Shown here in pieces: positions 42,386 through 50,409 of a stretch of 64,000 nt of DNA. The DNA lies in assembly GCF_044596045.1 (NCBI RefSeq), contig NZ_CP138995.1, positions 1,798,001-1,862,000 on the forward strand, read 5' to 3'. Source of the stretch: Flagellimonas sp947499585. GTDB lineage: Bacteria; Bacteroidota; Bacteroidia; Flavobacteriales; Flavobacteriaceae. The translations under genes and the position numbers were made by a program. Within the stretch, counting starts at the first letter, position 1; each line of letters begins with the position of its first letter. The notes beneath the pieces are model-generated. The model searched no databases and was not told the DNA's origin. It saw nothing but the letters and a program-made list of their open reading frames with translations.

Positions 42386-42404
42386 TAAGCAATAGCATTG
42401 CTTA
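42386..42404 (-). promoter_or_regulatory. Palindromic site upstream of ilvE
   Basis: TAAGCAAT-AGC-ATTGCTTA is a perfect 19-nt palindrome 43 nt before the chosen ilvE start. It looks like an operator for a dimeric regulator; an Lrp/AsnC protein is encoded 8.5 kb away, but no link can be shown. Confidence 0.45.
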
Positions 42405-42545
42405 CTTTTAGATTAAAATTAAACAGTTTTAAACTAAAAAATTAAGTTTTTCCCAATCCCTAATTGTTTTAACATTTTTGATGCATCTTGTTCAAAGGAT
42501 AACAAGAAATTGTAATGATAGTATGGGGTAAAAGGCTATAATATT

Positions 42546-43208
42546 TTGAAAAGAAGAATAATAGTAACGGGTGATGGTTCAAAAACAATCCAAATAGAGG
42601 ATTGGGATGAGCAGTATCATTCCAAACATGGAGCAATTCAAGAGGCGTATCATGTCTTTATTGAGCATGGACTTAGATTGTTCAAGAGCACAAGGATTAG
42701 CATTCTGGAAATTGGTTTTGGTACGGGACTTAATGCGTTGATTACACTTTTAGAAGTAGAAAAATTGAATTTGCAAGTTAATTACGTTGGGGTTGAAGCA
42801 TTTCCAGTTTCCTTTGCTGAGGTTAAGGAATTGGATTATTGCACGCAGTTGAATTCAAGAGAGCATCAGGGATCTTTTGAAAAAATGCACAAATCTGAAT
42901 GGGAAAGTCAAGTTTCCGTTACAGATGGGTTTCAACTCAAAAAGCAGTTGAAGGATTTTAATTCGATAAACGACATTAATTTGTTCAACCTGGTTTATTT
43001 TGATGCCTTTGGCGCTAGGGTACAACCAGAATTATGGACAGAAGAGGTATTTTTAAAAATGTATCAGGCGATGAAACAGGAAGGGGTTTTGGTAACCTAT
43101 GCTGCTAAGGGGAGTGTAAGAAGGGCTTTGCAGGCCGTAGGTTTTAAAGTTGAACGATTGCCAGGTCCTCCCGGTAAACGGGAAATGCTAAGGGCAACTA
43201 AGATCTAG
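42546..43208 (+). CDS. mnmD: tRNA (mnm5s2U34)-methyltransferase MnmD
   Basis: A 220-aa SAM-dependent methyltransferase corresponding to the methylase half of MnmC (DUF752), which completes 5-methylaminomethyl-2-thiouridine at the tRNA wobble base. Motif I is ILEIGFGTGLNALITL (about 54-69); NLVYFDAFGARVQPELWTEEVF is the characteristic catalytic/SAM stretch, and GSVRRALQAVGFKVERLPGPPGKREML closes the family match. The FAD oxidase half of MnmC is absent, as usual for stand-alone MnmD. The start codon is TTG. Confidence 0.9.
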   Translation: MKRRIIVTGDGSKTIQIEDWDEQYHSKHGAIQEAYHVFIEHGLRLFKSTRISILEIGFGTGLNALITLLEVEKLNLQVNYVGVEAFPVSFAEVKELDYCTQLNSREHQGSFEKMHKSEWESQVSVTDGFQLKKQLKDFNSINDINLFNLVYFDAFGARVQPELWTEEVFLKMYQAMKQEGVLVTYAAKGSVRRALQAVGFKVERLPGPPGKREMLRATKI

Positions 43209-43255
43209 CTTTTTGCCAAGGCTCTGTTAATTGATGGTTCAATATTATCATAAAT

Positions 43256-43274
43256 TTGTTTAAAGTTTAAACAA
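43256..43274. promoter_or_regulatory. Perfect 19-nt palindrome upstream of the TIGR01777 gene
   Basis: TTGTTTAAAGTTTAAACAA is palindromic about its central G and lies 70 nt before the TIGR01777 start. The same half-sequence TTTGTTTAAA(G/C)TTTA occurs twice in inverted order near 57.3 kb, upstream of a micropeptide gene. Probable binding site of a common regulator. Confidence 0.5.
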
Positions 43275-43344
43275 TTGTGTTAAACCTAAATTAATGCCTC
43301 ATAAACAGCAGTTTAAACCATTAAATTTGCCTCAAAATGATTGT

Positions 43345-44307
43345 ATGAAGGTTTTGATTACAGGTGCCACGGGATTAGTAGGCAAAGCCATTGTAAAGGT
43401 TTTGCAGGAGAAAGGTATTTCTGTTAATTATTTGACCACACGAAGAGAAAAAATAGTTTCATCTCAGGACTTTAGCGGTTTTTATTGGAATCCGTCTAAA
43501 GACGAAATAGATTTAGCCTGTTTAGAAGGGGTCTCTGCCATAATAAATCTTGCTGGAGCGGGTATTGCTAAAAGATGGTCGCCAGCATACAAGAAAAAAG
43601 TGCTTTCCAGCAGAATAAATAGTCTTCGAACATTACACAAGGCACTAGGGGAAATTGATTCTGCCCAAATCAAATCTTTTGTTTCAGCTTCTGCAATTGG
43701 AATTTACCCAAATTCTCTCATTAATTTTTATAATGAAAATGAAACGGATATTGATGATAGCTTTTTAGGTGAGACTGTAGAAAAATGGGAACGTGAAGTG
43801 GATACATTCAATAGTTTTGATTTTAATGTTTCCAAAATAAGAATAGGCATTGTGCTGTCAATCTTGGGAGGGGCATTGCCTAAAATGGCAAGGCCTGTTC
43901 AAAACTTTGTTGGAGCTGCTTTTGGAACTGGAAATCAGTGGCAATCATGGATTCATATTGAAGATTTGGCACAGATTTTTGTTTTTGTGATTGAAAATAA
44001 TCTAAAAGGGACGTTTAATGCAGTGGCTCCGAATCCCGTGACCAATGCGAAGATGACAAAGGAATTGGCTAGAATACTTGATAAACCCCTAATTCTGCCC
44101 AATGTGCCAAGGCTTGCAATGCAGGTTATCTTGGGTGAAATGTCGTATATCCTTTATGCCAGTCAGCGGGTTAGCAGCAAACGTATTGAGAAAAAAGGGT
44201 TTATTTTTCAACATACAAACATAGGTACTGCCTTGGAAAACCTTTATCTATCAAGGAAAGAAGATAGTGAATCACAGATGGCATCAATGAACAAAGAATT
44301 TGTGTGA
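43345..44307 (+). CDS. TIGR01777 family NAD(P)-binding epimerase-like protein
   Basis: A 320-aa extended SDR protein. The Rossmann motif MKVLITGATGLVGKAIV is at the very start when ATG 43345 is used; the ATG 51 nt upstream would add a polar non-family extension. Other family marks are NLAGAGIAKRWSPAYKKKVLSSRI, FVSASAIGIYPN, and the C-terminal DUF1731 part beginning NAVAPNPVTNAKMTKELAR. Related to YfcH of E. coli. Substrate unknown. A palindromic site lies upstream and a terminator follows. Confidence 0.88.
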   Translation: MKVLITGATGLVGKAIVKVLQEKGISVNYLTTRREKIVSSQDFSGFYWNPSKDEIDLACLEGVSAIINLAGAGIAKRWSPAYKKKVLSSRINSLRTLHKALGEIDSAQIKSFVSASAIGIYPNSLINFYNENETDIDDSFLGETVEKWEREVDTFNSFDFNVSKIRIGIVLSILGGALPKMARPVQNFVGAAFGTGNQWQSWIHIEDLAQIFVFVIENNLKGTFNAVAPNPVTNAKMTKELARILDKPLILPNVPRLAMQVILGEMSYILYASQRVSSKRIEKKGFIFQHTNIGTALENLYLSRKEDSESQMASMNKEFV

Positions 44308-44340
44308 CATTGCTCAATAATACCCTTATGAATACACATG

Positions 44341-44363
44341 TCCGCCACAGGCGGATTTTTTTT
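44341..44363 (+). terminator. Intrinsic terminator of the TIGR01777 gene
   Basis: TCCGCC-ACA-GGCGGA followed by eight Ts, 33 nt after the stop. Confidence 0.85.
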
Positions 44364-44381
44364 GTGATTTGTTGTGACATT

Positions 44382-44413
44382 TTGACATTTTTAGACAATT
44401 GGCAGTACTTTTG
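44382..44413 (+). promoter_or_regulatory. Promoter of grpE-dnaJ
   Basis: TTGACA at 44382-44387 and TACTTTTG at 44406-44413 match the -33 TTG and -7 TAnnTTTG elements of the Bacteroidota housekeeping sigma factor, with an 18-nt spacer. The box lies 32 nt before the grpE ATG. No CIRCE-type inverted repeat was seen. Confidence 0.75.
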
Positions 44414-44445
44414 CCACTTCAAAAAAGGAAATAAAATAATAGTAT

Positions 44446-45021
44446 ATGAGCAAGAAAAGTAAGGTTGAGGAGATGGAGGGAAAACCAAACGATTCCCAAA
44501 CCGCTAACAATCCTGAACTGAGCGATGAAAATATAGCTATGGAAAATGAAGTTGAAGAGAAAGAAGAGATTTCCATAGAAGATCAGCTACGTGAAGATTT
44601 GGCAAAGGAGAAAGATAAATTCCTCAGACTTTTTGCTGAATTTGAAAATTTTAAAAGAAGGACTTCAAAAGAACGCATGGAGCTTTTTAAAACTGCTGGG
44701 CAAGAAGTGATTGTTTCATTGCTACCAGTTTTAGATGATTTTGACAGGGCCCTTAAAGAGATTTCAAAATCTGAGGATAAAGAAATGTTCAAAGGGGTGG
44801 AGCTCATCAGTAATAAATTTAAAGAAACTTTGAAAGGCAAGGGGCTGGAAGAAGTTGAAGTAGGCGAAGGGGATGTTTTTGATGCTGAAGTACATGATGC
44901 CATAACTCAAATCCCTGCTCCAAACAAAAAGATGAAAGGTAAAATAATAGATGTGGTCGAAAAAGGATTCAAACTTGGAGAACGCATCATACGACACCCA
45001 AAAGTAGTCGTTGGAAATTAA
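44446..45021 (+). CDS. grpE: Nucleotide exchange factor GrpE
   Basis: Cochaperone that exchanges ADP for ATP on DnaK. The 191-aa sequence has an acidic disordered N-terminus, a long helix with KFLRLFAEFENFKRRTSKERMELFKTAGQEVI, VLDDFDRALKEI and a C-terminal beta domain with DAEVHDAI...KGKIIDVVEKGFKLGERIIRHPKVVVG. It is followed by dnaJ after 6 nt; dnaK is not in this operon. Confidence 0.96.
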   Translation: MSKKSKVEEMEGKPNDSQTANNPELSDENIAMENEVEEKEEISIEDQLREDLAKEKDKFLRLFAEFENFKRRTSKERMELFKTAGQEVIVSLLPVLDDFDRALKEISKSEDKEMFKGVELISNKFKETLKGKGLEEVEVGEGDVFDAEVHDAITQIPAPNKKMKGKIIDVVEKGFKLGERIIRHPKVVVGN

Positions 45022-45027
45022 GAGTAT

Positions 45028-46146
45028 ATGAAGGATGACTTTTACGAAATATTGGGCGTTTCCAAAGGAGCTACGGCTGCCGAAATAAAAAAAGCTTATA
45101 GAAAAAAGGCTATTGAATTTCATCCGGATAAAAATCCGGGCGATTCCAAAGCTGAAGAAATGTTCAAAAAAGCAGCCGAAGCTTATGAAGTGCTGAGCGA
45201 CCCTGATAAACGTGCTAAATATGACCAATTTGGCCATGCCGCCTTTGAAGGTGGTGCTGGATTTGGTGGTGGAGGTATGAATATGGATGATATCTTCAGT
45301 CAGTTTGGAGATATTTTCGGTAGTGCTTTTGGTGGTGGCGGATTTAGTGGTTTTGGAGGCTTTGGAGGCGGACAACGTAGGGTAAAAGGAAGTAACCTCC
45401 GCATTAGGGTTAAGTTGACACTAGAGGAAGTTGCCAATGGCGTAGAGAAAAAAGTAAAGGTCAGAAGAAAGGTCCAAGCAGAAGGGGTAACCTACAAAAC
45501 ATGCCCTACTTGTAACGGCAGTGGTCAAGTTACTAAAATCACCAATACAATTTTAGGTAGAATGCAGACAGCAACTACCTGTAGTACTTGTGGTGGAGCT
45601 GGACAAACCATTGATAAAAGACCTAGTGGGGCAGATGCACAAGGACTTAAGATGGAAGAGGAAACAGTTTCCATAAAAATTCCACCTGGTGTAGAAGAAG
45701 GAATGCAGTTGAAGGTTTCCGGAAAAGGAAATGGAGCTCCAGGAGATGGAATTCCGGGAGACTTGTTAGTAGCCATTGAGACTGCGGAACATGATACCTT
45801 AAAAAGGGAAGGTGATAATTTGCATTATGACCTATACATAAGTTTTTCTGAAGCAGTTTTGGGTAGTTCTAAAGAGATTGATGCCGTAGGAGGAAAGGTT
45901 AGGATAAAACTTGAACCGGGAATTCAATCCGGAAAGATATTGAGATTGCGTGGTAAAGGTATCTCCAGTATTAATGGTTATGGTAGTGGAGATTTATTGG
46001 TCCATGTAAACGTTTGGACACCAAAAGAATTGAATAGGGAACAAAAAGAATTCTTTGAACGCATGCAGAATGATGAAAACTTTGTTCCAAAACCAGAAAA
46101 GTCAGATAAGTCGTTTTTTGAAAAAGTTAAAGATATGTTCTCCTAA
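45028..46146 (+). CDS. dnaJ: Chaperone DnaJ, two-module zinc domain
   Basis: Hsp40 that stimulates DnaK. J-domain at ~1-70 with H32-P33-D34, Gly/Phe-rich linker (~72-115, GGGGMNMDDIFSQFGDIFGSAFGGGGF-like), zinc region, then the two beta-barrel substrate domains. Only two CxxCxGxG modules are present: C159-x-x-C162 (CPTCNGSG) and C185-x-x-C188 (CSTCGGAG). E. coli DnaJ has four; modules 1 and 4, forming zinc centre I, are missing, whereas centre II remains. There is no sign of a frameshift, and the 372-aa length is normal. Confidence 0.96.
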   Translation: MKDDFYEILGVSKGATAAEIKKAYRKKAIEFHPDKNPGDSKAEEMFKKAAEAYEVLSDPDKRAKYDQFGHAAFEGGAGFGGGGMNMDDIFSQFGDIFGSAFGGGGFSGFGGFGGGQRRVKGSNLRIRVKLTLEEVANGVEKKVKVRRKVQAEGVTYKTCPTCNGSGQVTKITNTILGRMQTATTCSTCGGAGQTIDKRPSGADAQGLKMEEETVSIKIPPGVEEGMQLKVSGKGNGAPGDGIPGDLLVAIETAEHDTLKREGDNLHYDLYISFSEAVLGSSKEIDAVGGKVRIKLEPGIQSGKILRLRGKGISSINGYGSGDLLVHVNVWTPKELNREQKEFFERMQNDENFVPKPEKSDKSFFEKVKDMFS

Positions 46147-46191
46147 CAATTAATGCTTTTCTGTTTAAATAAAAAACGTATATTTGGAACT

Positions 46192-46274
46192 GATGTTGGG
46201 CAACCAGCATCTAATTTTCTTTTTCATAGCAATTTTTTTCCCATCCTTGATTTTTAAGGGTGGGTTTTGTTTTT
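46192..46274 (+). terminator. Double hairpin after dnaJ
   Basis: A first hairpin GATGTTGG-GCAA-CCAGCATC (46192-46211) is followed by TAATTTTCTTTTTC, and a second, CCCATCCTT/AAGGGTGGG (46240-46264), by TTTTGTTTTT. Together they look like the dnaJ transcript end. Confidence 0.65.
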
Positions 46275-46306
46275 ATGAGCGTAGTAGTCTTCTTTGGTCA
46301 AATACA

Positions 46307-46314
46307 TATCTTTG
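46307..46314 (+). promoter_or_regulatory. -7 promoter box of the ABC exporter operon
   Basis: TATCTTTG matches TAnnTTTG, 14 nt before the ATP-binding subunit ATG. Confidence 0.45.
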
Positions 46315-46328
46315 AAAAAATAGTTTAA

Positions 46329-47267
46329 ATGGATCATATCCTTGTTGCCAAAAATGTCACCAAAACCTATGGTGACTTTACTGCACTGAGCAACATTTCA
46401 CTAGAAATACCAGAAAACTGTATTTACGGTCTTTTAGGTCCAAATGGGGCGGGAAAGACCACTTTTATACGCATTATCAATCAAATAACGTATCAAGATA
46501 AAGGAGAGGTGCTATTTAATGGTAGTCCTCTAGCTCCAGAACACATTGCCCATATTGGCTATTTGCCAGAAGAAAGGGGGCTGTACAAAAGTATGAAAGT
46601 AGGGGAGCAGGCATTGTACTTAGCTCAACTTAAGGGCCTTTCTAAAAGTGAGGCAAAAAAAAGACTGAAATATTGGTTTGACCGGTTGGACATAGGAGAC
46701 TGGTGGAACAAAAAAATTCAGGAGCTTTCCAAAGGAATGGCTCAAAAAATCCAATTTATAGTCACTGTTTTACATGAACCTAAATTGTTGATTTTTGATG
46801 AACCTTTTAGTGGATTTGACCCTATAAATGCCAACATTATAAAAGATGAAATTCTTCTACTTAAGGAAAAAGGAACTTCCATTATATTTTCAACGCACCG
46901 AATGGAATCCGTGGAAGAGTTGTGCGAGTATATTGCGCTAATTCATAAATCGGAAAAAATTCTGGACGGTAAACTTTCCGACATAAAAAAGGAATACAAA
47001 AACAACATTTTCAACGTTGGATTAGAAATACAACAGGACGGAGATACATTTGTAAAAACTTTGGAAGATAAATTTCAGATTTTATCTTCAAGCTTTGATA
47101 AGGAAGAGAAACAGCTGGACTTTACCATTCAGTTGCCATCCAATCAAACCGCAGGAGTTCTTGCTGAACTGTCTAACCAAGCAAATATCAATCGCTTTGA
47201 AGAAACCATCCCTTCAGCCAACGACATTTTTATTCAAACAGTAAACAACAAAGAGAATGACCGATAA
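46329..47267 (+). CDS. ABC transporter ATP-binding protein (NatA-like)
   Basis: ATPase subunit (312 aa) of an ABC-2 type exporter. Walker A GLLGPNGAGKTT, Q-loop INQ, signature variant LSKGMAQK, Walker B LLIFDEPFSGFDP and H-loop FSTHRM are present; the C-terminal ~80 residues form the extra domain of the DrrA/NatA group. It overlaps the permease gene by 11 nt, so they form one transporter. Substrate (Na+, drug or lipid) unknown. Confidence 0.9.
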   Translation: MDHILVAKNVTKTYGDFTALSNISLEIPENCIYGLLGPNGAGKTTFIRIINQITYQDKGEVLFNGSPLAPEHIAHIGYLPEERGLYKSMKVGEQALYLAQLKGLSKSEAKKRLKYWFDRLDIGDWWNKKIQELSKGMAQKIQFIVTVLHEPKLLIFDEPFSGFDPINANIIKDEILLLKEKGTSIIFSTHRMESVEELCEYIALIHKSEKILDGKLSDIKKEYKNNIFNVGLEIQQDGDTFVKTLEDKFQILSSSFDKEEKQLDFTIQLPSNQTAGVLAELSNQANINRFEETIPSANDIFIQTVNNKENDR

Positions 47268-48600
47268 GCTGTGGCTAATTATAAGGCGGGAATATTTGGC
47301 GAAAGTGAGGAACAAGTCGTTTATAATCATGACCATTTTGAGCCCTCTTTTAATTGTGGGGATGATTGTATTGATTGCCTATTTGACCAAAATAAATGAT
47401 AGCGAGAAACGGGTAATCTCAGTTCTAAATGAAAGCGGTTTTTTTGATGAACAATTTAAGACGTCAGAAAGCATGTCCTATGTTCACTTTAAAGGCCTTT
47501 CTTTACAGGAAGCTAAAGATTCTACAAGCTCGTTGGGATATTATGGATTGCTTCACTTGCCAAAAGGCGCGGATTTGGAGCAGGTCTCTAAATCAGCATA
47601 CTTATTTACCAAGGATAATCCCAATACCAATGTTACGCAACGGTTAGAAGGTATTTTTCAGAAGAAACTAAGACAAAAGAGATTGGAGAACCTAGGAGTT
47701 TCTCAAGGGCAGTTTTCGGATATTGAAGCATCCTTTGAAATTAACCTAGCTACGTTTGATGGTGAGAAAAGTGTGAAAGGTATAAACGAGATAAAAGCGT
47801 TTATTGGAGGAGGATTTGGATATGCCATTATGATGTTTATCATTATTTATGGCGGTTTTGTGATGCGAAGTGTCATAGAAGAAAAAACCAGCAGAATTAT
47901 TGAGGTGATTATTTCCTCAGTAAAACCTTTTCAATTGATGTTGGGCAAAATAATAGGTACTTCGTTAGCTGGAATTACACAATTTACAATTTGGATTATT
48001 TCTGCTTCACTTTTATTGTTTCTTGTATCGTTGTTTTTAGGAATTGATTTAGCAGCAATTGCCACTGAAAATCCAATGGTGCCTGGCAGTATGAATGGTA
48101 TGGGGCAGTTCTCTACGCCTCCAAGCACCGAAATGATGTTATATGCCAAGGAAATTTTAAACATTCCATGGTTTCTATTGATTAGTTCCTTTTTGGTGTA
48201 CTTCATTTTAGGATATTTTATTTACAGCTCAATTTATGCGGCAATCGGTGCTGCAGTGGATAACGAAACGGACACTCAGCAATTTATTTTTCCAATAATA
48301 TTACCGTTGATGTTAGCCATTTATGTAGGTTTCTTCTCGGTTTTTAGCAACCCACATGGCCCAATTGCGGTCGGGTTTTCATTATTTCCGCTAACCTCTC
48401 CCATAGTTATGCTTATGAGGCTTCCAGGAGGAATTGGCGAAGGTGGTGTACCTTTGTGGCAACTATTGCTATCGATTACCCTGCTTATTGGAACATTTTT
48501 TGGAATAGTTTGGTTGGCGGCAAAAATTTATAGAGTGGGAATATTAATGTACGGCAAGAGACCCACATACAAGGAATTGTTCAAATGGCTGAGATACTAA
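47257..48600 (+). CDS. ABC-2 type transporter permease (NatB-like)
   Basis: A 447-aa membrane partner of the preceding ATPase. One N-terminal helix (SFIIMTILSPLLIVGMIVLIAYL), an extracytoplasmic domain of ~150 residues, then five to six C-terminal helices, with the stretch MRSVIEEKTSRIIEVIISSVKPFQLMLGKIIG diagnostic of the NatB/YhaP group. Export substrate unknown. Six bases separate it from the MscS gene. Confidence 0.88.
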   Translation: MTDKLWLIIRREYLAKVRNKSFIIMTILSPLLIVGMIVLIAYLTKINDSEKRVISVLNESGFFDEQFKTSESMSYVHFKGLSLQEAKDSTSSLGYYGLLHLPKGADLEQVSKSAYLFTKDNPNTNVTQRLEGIFQKKLRQKRLENLGVSQGQFSDIEASFEINLATFDGEKSVKGINEIKAFIGGGFGYAIMMFIIIYGGFVMRSVIEEKTSRIIEVIISSVKPFQLMLGKIIGTSLAGITQFTIWIISASLLLFLVSLFLGIDLAAIATENPMVPGSMNGMGQFSTPPSTEMMLYAKEILNIPWFLLISSFLVYFILGYFIYSSIYAAIGAAVDNETDTQQFIFPIILPLMLAIYVGFFSVFSNPHGPIAVGFSLFPLTSPIVMLMRLPGGIGEGGVPLWQLLLSITLLIGTFFGIVWLAAKIYRVGILMYGKRPTYKELFKWLRY

Positions 48601-48606
48601 GTTAAG

Positions 48607-49506
48607 ATGCAAGAAGAGACCAGCGAAATACAGGAAATCATCAAAGAAGATATTTGGGGCTCCATTAAGGAATTTCTAAACCTGGGATTTCATTTGGGTG
48701 AAGGAGAGAAATCTATTCACTTTACCGTGGGGTTGTTATTGCTTTTAACAATTGCCTTTATTGTCACCAAGTTTCTCTTAAAATGGCTTAGGTATCTGTT
48801 TACAAGGAAAATGGAGCAAGAGGATAAGCAAAAGTTCTCAAGCGTTTTTAAGTTCATCAATTACGTCATCTATCTAGTAGTGGTTTTGGTTACCCTAAGT
48901 GCTGCTGGTATTGACATTACCCTTATGATAACGGCTTCTGCCGCATTATTTGTGGGGTTAGGGTTAGCCCTTCAAGAATTGTTTCAAGATATTCTTGGCG
49001 GTATTTTTATTATTGTGGATAAGTCATTACAGGTAGGTGATATTGTTGAAGTTGATAACAAAGTTGGTAAGGTTTTTGAAATTAAATTAAGAACAACAAG
49101 GGCAATAACCAGAGATGATAAAGTCATTATTATTCCCAATCATAAGTTCATTAGTGATATTGTATATAACTACACCCAAAATCATAGAACTACACGAGAA
49201 AGAGTGAATGTTGGTGTAGCTTATGGTAGTGATGTTGTTTTGGTCACACAACTTTTAGAACAAGTGGCAGCAGAACAAAAAAATGTGTTGAAAAACCCAA
49301 AACCATTTGTGCTTTTTGATGATTTTGGAGATTCCGCCCTATTGTTTTCACTTCATTTTTTTACTAATGATAGTTTTGGTGACCCTAAGATTAAAAGTGA
49401 AATTCGTTATAACATAAATGCCAAATTCAAAGAAAACAACGTTAGCATTCCGTTCCCGCAGCGAGATGTACATCTAATCCAGTATCAAAAACCTCAGGAA
49501 AAATAA
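48607..49506 (+). CDS. Small-conductance mechanosensitive channel (MscS family)
   Basis: A 299-aa MscS-type channel that opens on membrane tension during osmotic downshock. After a short N-terminal region come helices (LLLLTIAFIVTKFLL, NYVIYLVVVLVTLSAAGI) and the pore helix ITASAALFVGLGLALQELFQDILGGIFII, then the beta domain DKSLQVGDIVEVDNKVGKV and IIIPNHKFISD. It follows the ABC exporter by 6 nt and may be cotranscribed. Confidence 0.92.
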   Translation: MQEETSEIQEIIKEDIWGSIKEFLNLGFHLGEGEKSIHFTVGLLLLLTIAFIVTKFLLKWLRYLFTRKMEQEDKQKFSSVFKFINYVIYLVVVLVTLSAAGIDITLMITASAALFVGLGLALQELFQDILGGIFIIVDKSLQVGDIVEVDNKVGKVFEIKLRTTRAITRDDKVIIIPNHKFISDIVYNYTQNHRTTRERVNVGVAYGSDVVLVTQLLEQVAAEQKNVLKNPKPFVLFDDFGDSALLFSLHFFTNDSFGDPKIKSEIRYNINAKFKENNVSIPFPQRDVHLIQYQKPQEK

Positions 49507-49544
49507 AAACCTCGATACATAATAGTGTAGTTTGGATTCTTGGA

Positions 49545-50399
49545 TTGTTCTTTGGAATGCTTGCCTACCAAACAGGATACGGTCAAAGCTCGGATATATT
49601 TAAATTTGAGTATTTAAATATACCTGAAAATGATTCTGGTATTAAAACACAGCGTTATAAGCTACTGTTCAATCTTCCTATTAAACTGAACGAAAAAAAG
49701 GACTACTTAATAACAGGTTTAGAATATAATAGACTTGATATTGGTTATTCTCGTGATTTTCCATTTGACAAAAGCGAATTAATTCGGTTTCATGTGGCAG
49801 ACCTTAACCTTGGTTTTATAACCAAATGGAATGAAAATTGGAATTTGGTAACCATAATAACGCCAAGGTTTGCTTCCAATTTTACCAATGGAACTATTAC
49901 CGATGATTTCTTCTTTAACGCAACTGCAACTCTCTGGAAAGAAAAACCAAATGCGGACAAACCATTTAGAATAGTACTTGGACTATCTTATAACAGTACT
50001 ACAGGACTTCCCGTACCCTTGCCATTGGTGAGTTATTATAGAAGATTTCACCCAAAATGGTCCTATACCTTGGGAATACCAAGGTCTAACTTTAAACACC
50101 ACATTACAAGAAAGCATACTTTGGAAGCGACAGTGTTGTTAGATGGATATTTTATAAATGTCCAGAATGATATTGTTTTGCCAGATGGGCAATTGGGGTC
50201 AAAAATCTCCCTTTCTGCTTTAATTGGAGCATTGGGGTACCAGTACAATATATCCAAAAGAATGTCTTTGTACGCTTTAGTAGGGCGTTCATTCGAGCAA
50301 GAAGGAAAATTAAGGAATGATAAAAGGGGCGATGTTTTTTTATTGAATGATGAGTCAAATCTTTATATTAGAACTGGATTCAAGATTGGAATTTTTTAA
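49545..50399 (+). CDS. DUF6268-like outer-membrane beta-barrel protein, start uncertain
   Basis: A beta-strand-rich protein of at least 284 aa with the alternation of an outer-membrane barrel (YLITGLEYNRLDIGYSRDF, LRNDKRGDVFLLND near the end) and the ending YIRTGFKIGIF; it resembles DUF6268 proteins. The first plausible start, TTG 49545, leaves a clipped signal peptide (LFFGMLAYQTGYGQ). The frame is open further upstream and reads KTSIHNSVVWILG before it, which would complete a good signal peptide but offers only an ATA at the mscS stop. So the true N-terminus is probably upstream. It precedes the response regulator by 10 nt. Confidence 0.65.
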   Translation: MFFGMLAYQTGYGQSSDIFKFEYLNIPENDSGIKTQRYKLLFNLPIKLNEKKDYLITGLEYNRLDIGYSRDFPFDKSELIRFHVADLNLGFITKWNENWNLVTIITPRFASNFTNGTITDDFFFNATATLWKEKPNADKPFRIVLGLSYNSTTGLPVPLPLVSYYRRFHPKWSYTLGIPRSNFKHHITRKHTLEATVLLDGYFINVQNDIVLPDGQLGSKISLSALIGALGYQYNISKRMSLYALVGRSFEQEGKLRNDKRGDVFLLNDESNLYIRTGFKIGIF

Positions 50400-50409
50400 A
50401 TAGCATAAT

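Noticed and set aside
43294..43344. Longer start of the TIGR01777 protein
   Set aside because: The added 17 residues are polar and precede the Rossmann strand, which normally begins at residue 1-3 in this family.
45502..45620. DnaJ zinc region as a deletion or frameshift
   Set aside because: The frame is intact and the flanking barrel domains are normal; the two-module form is taken as genuine.
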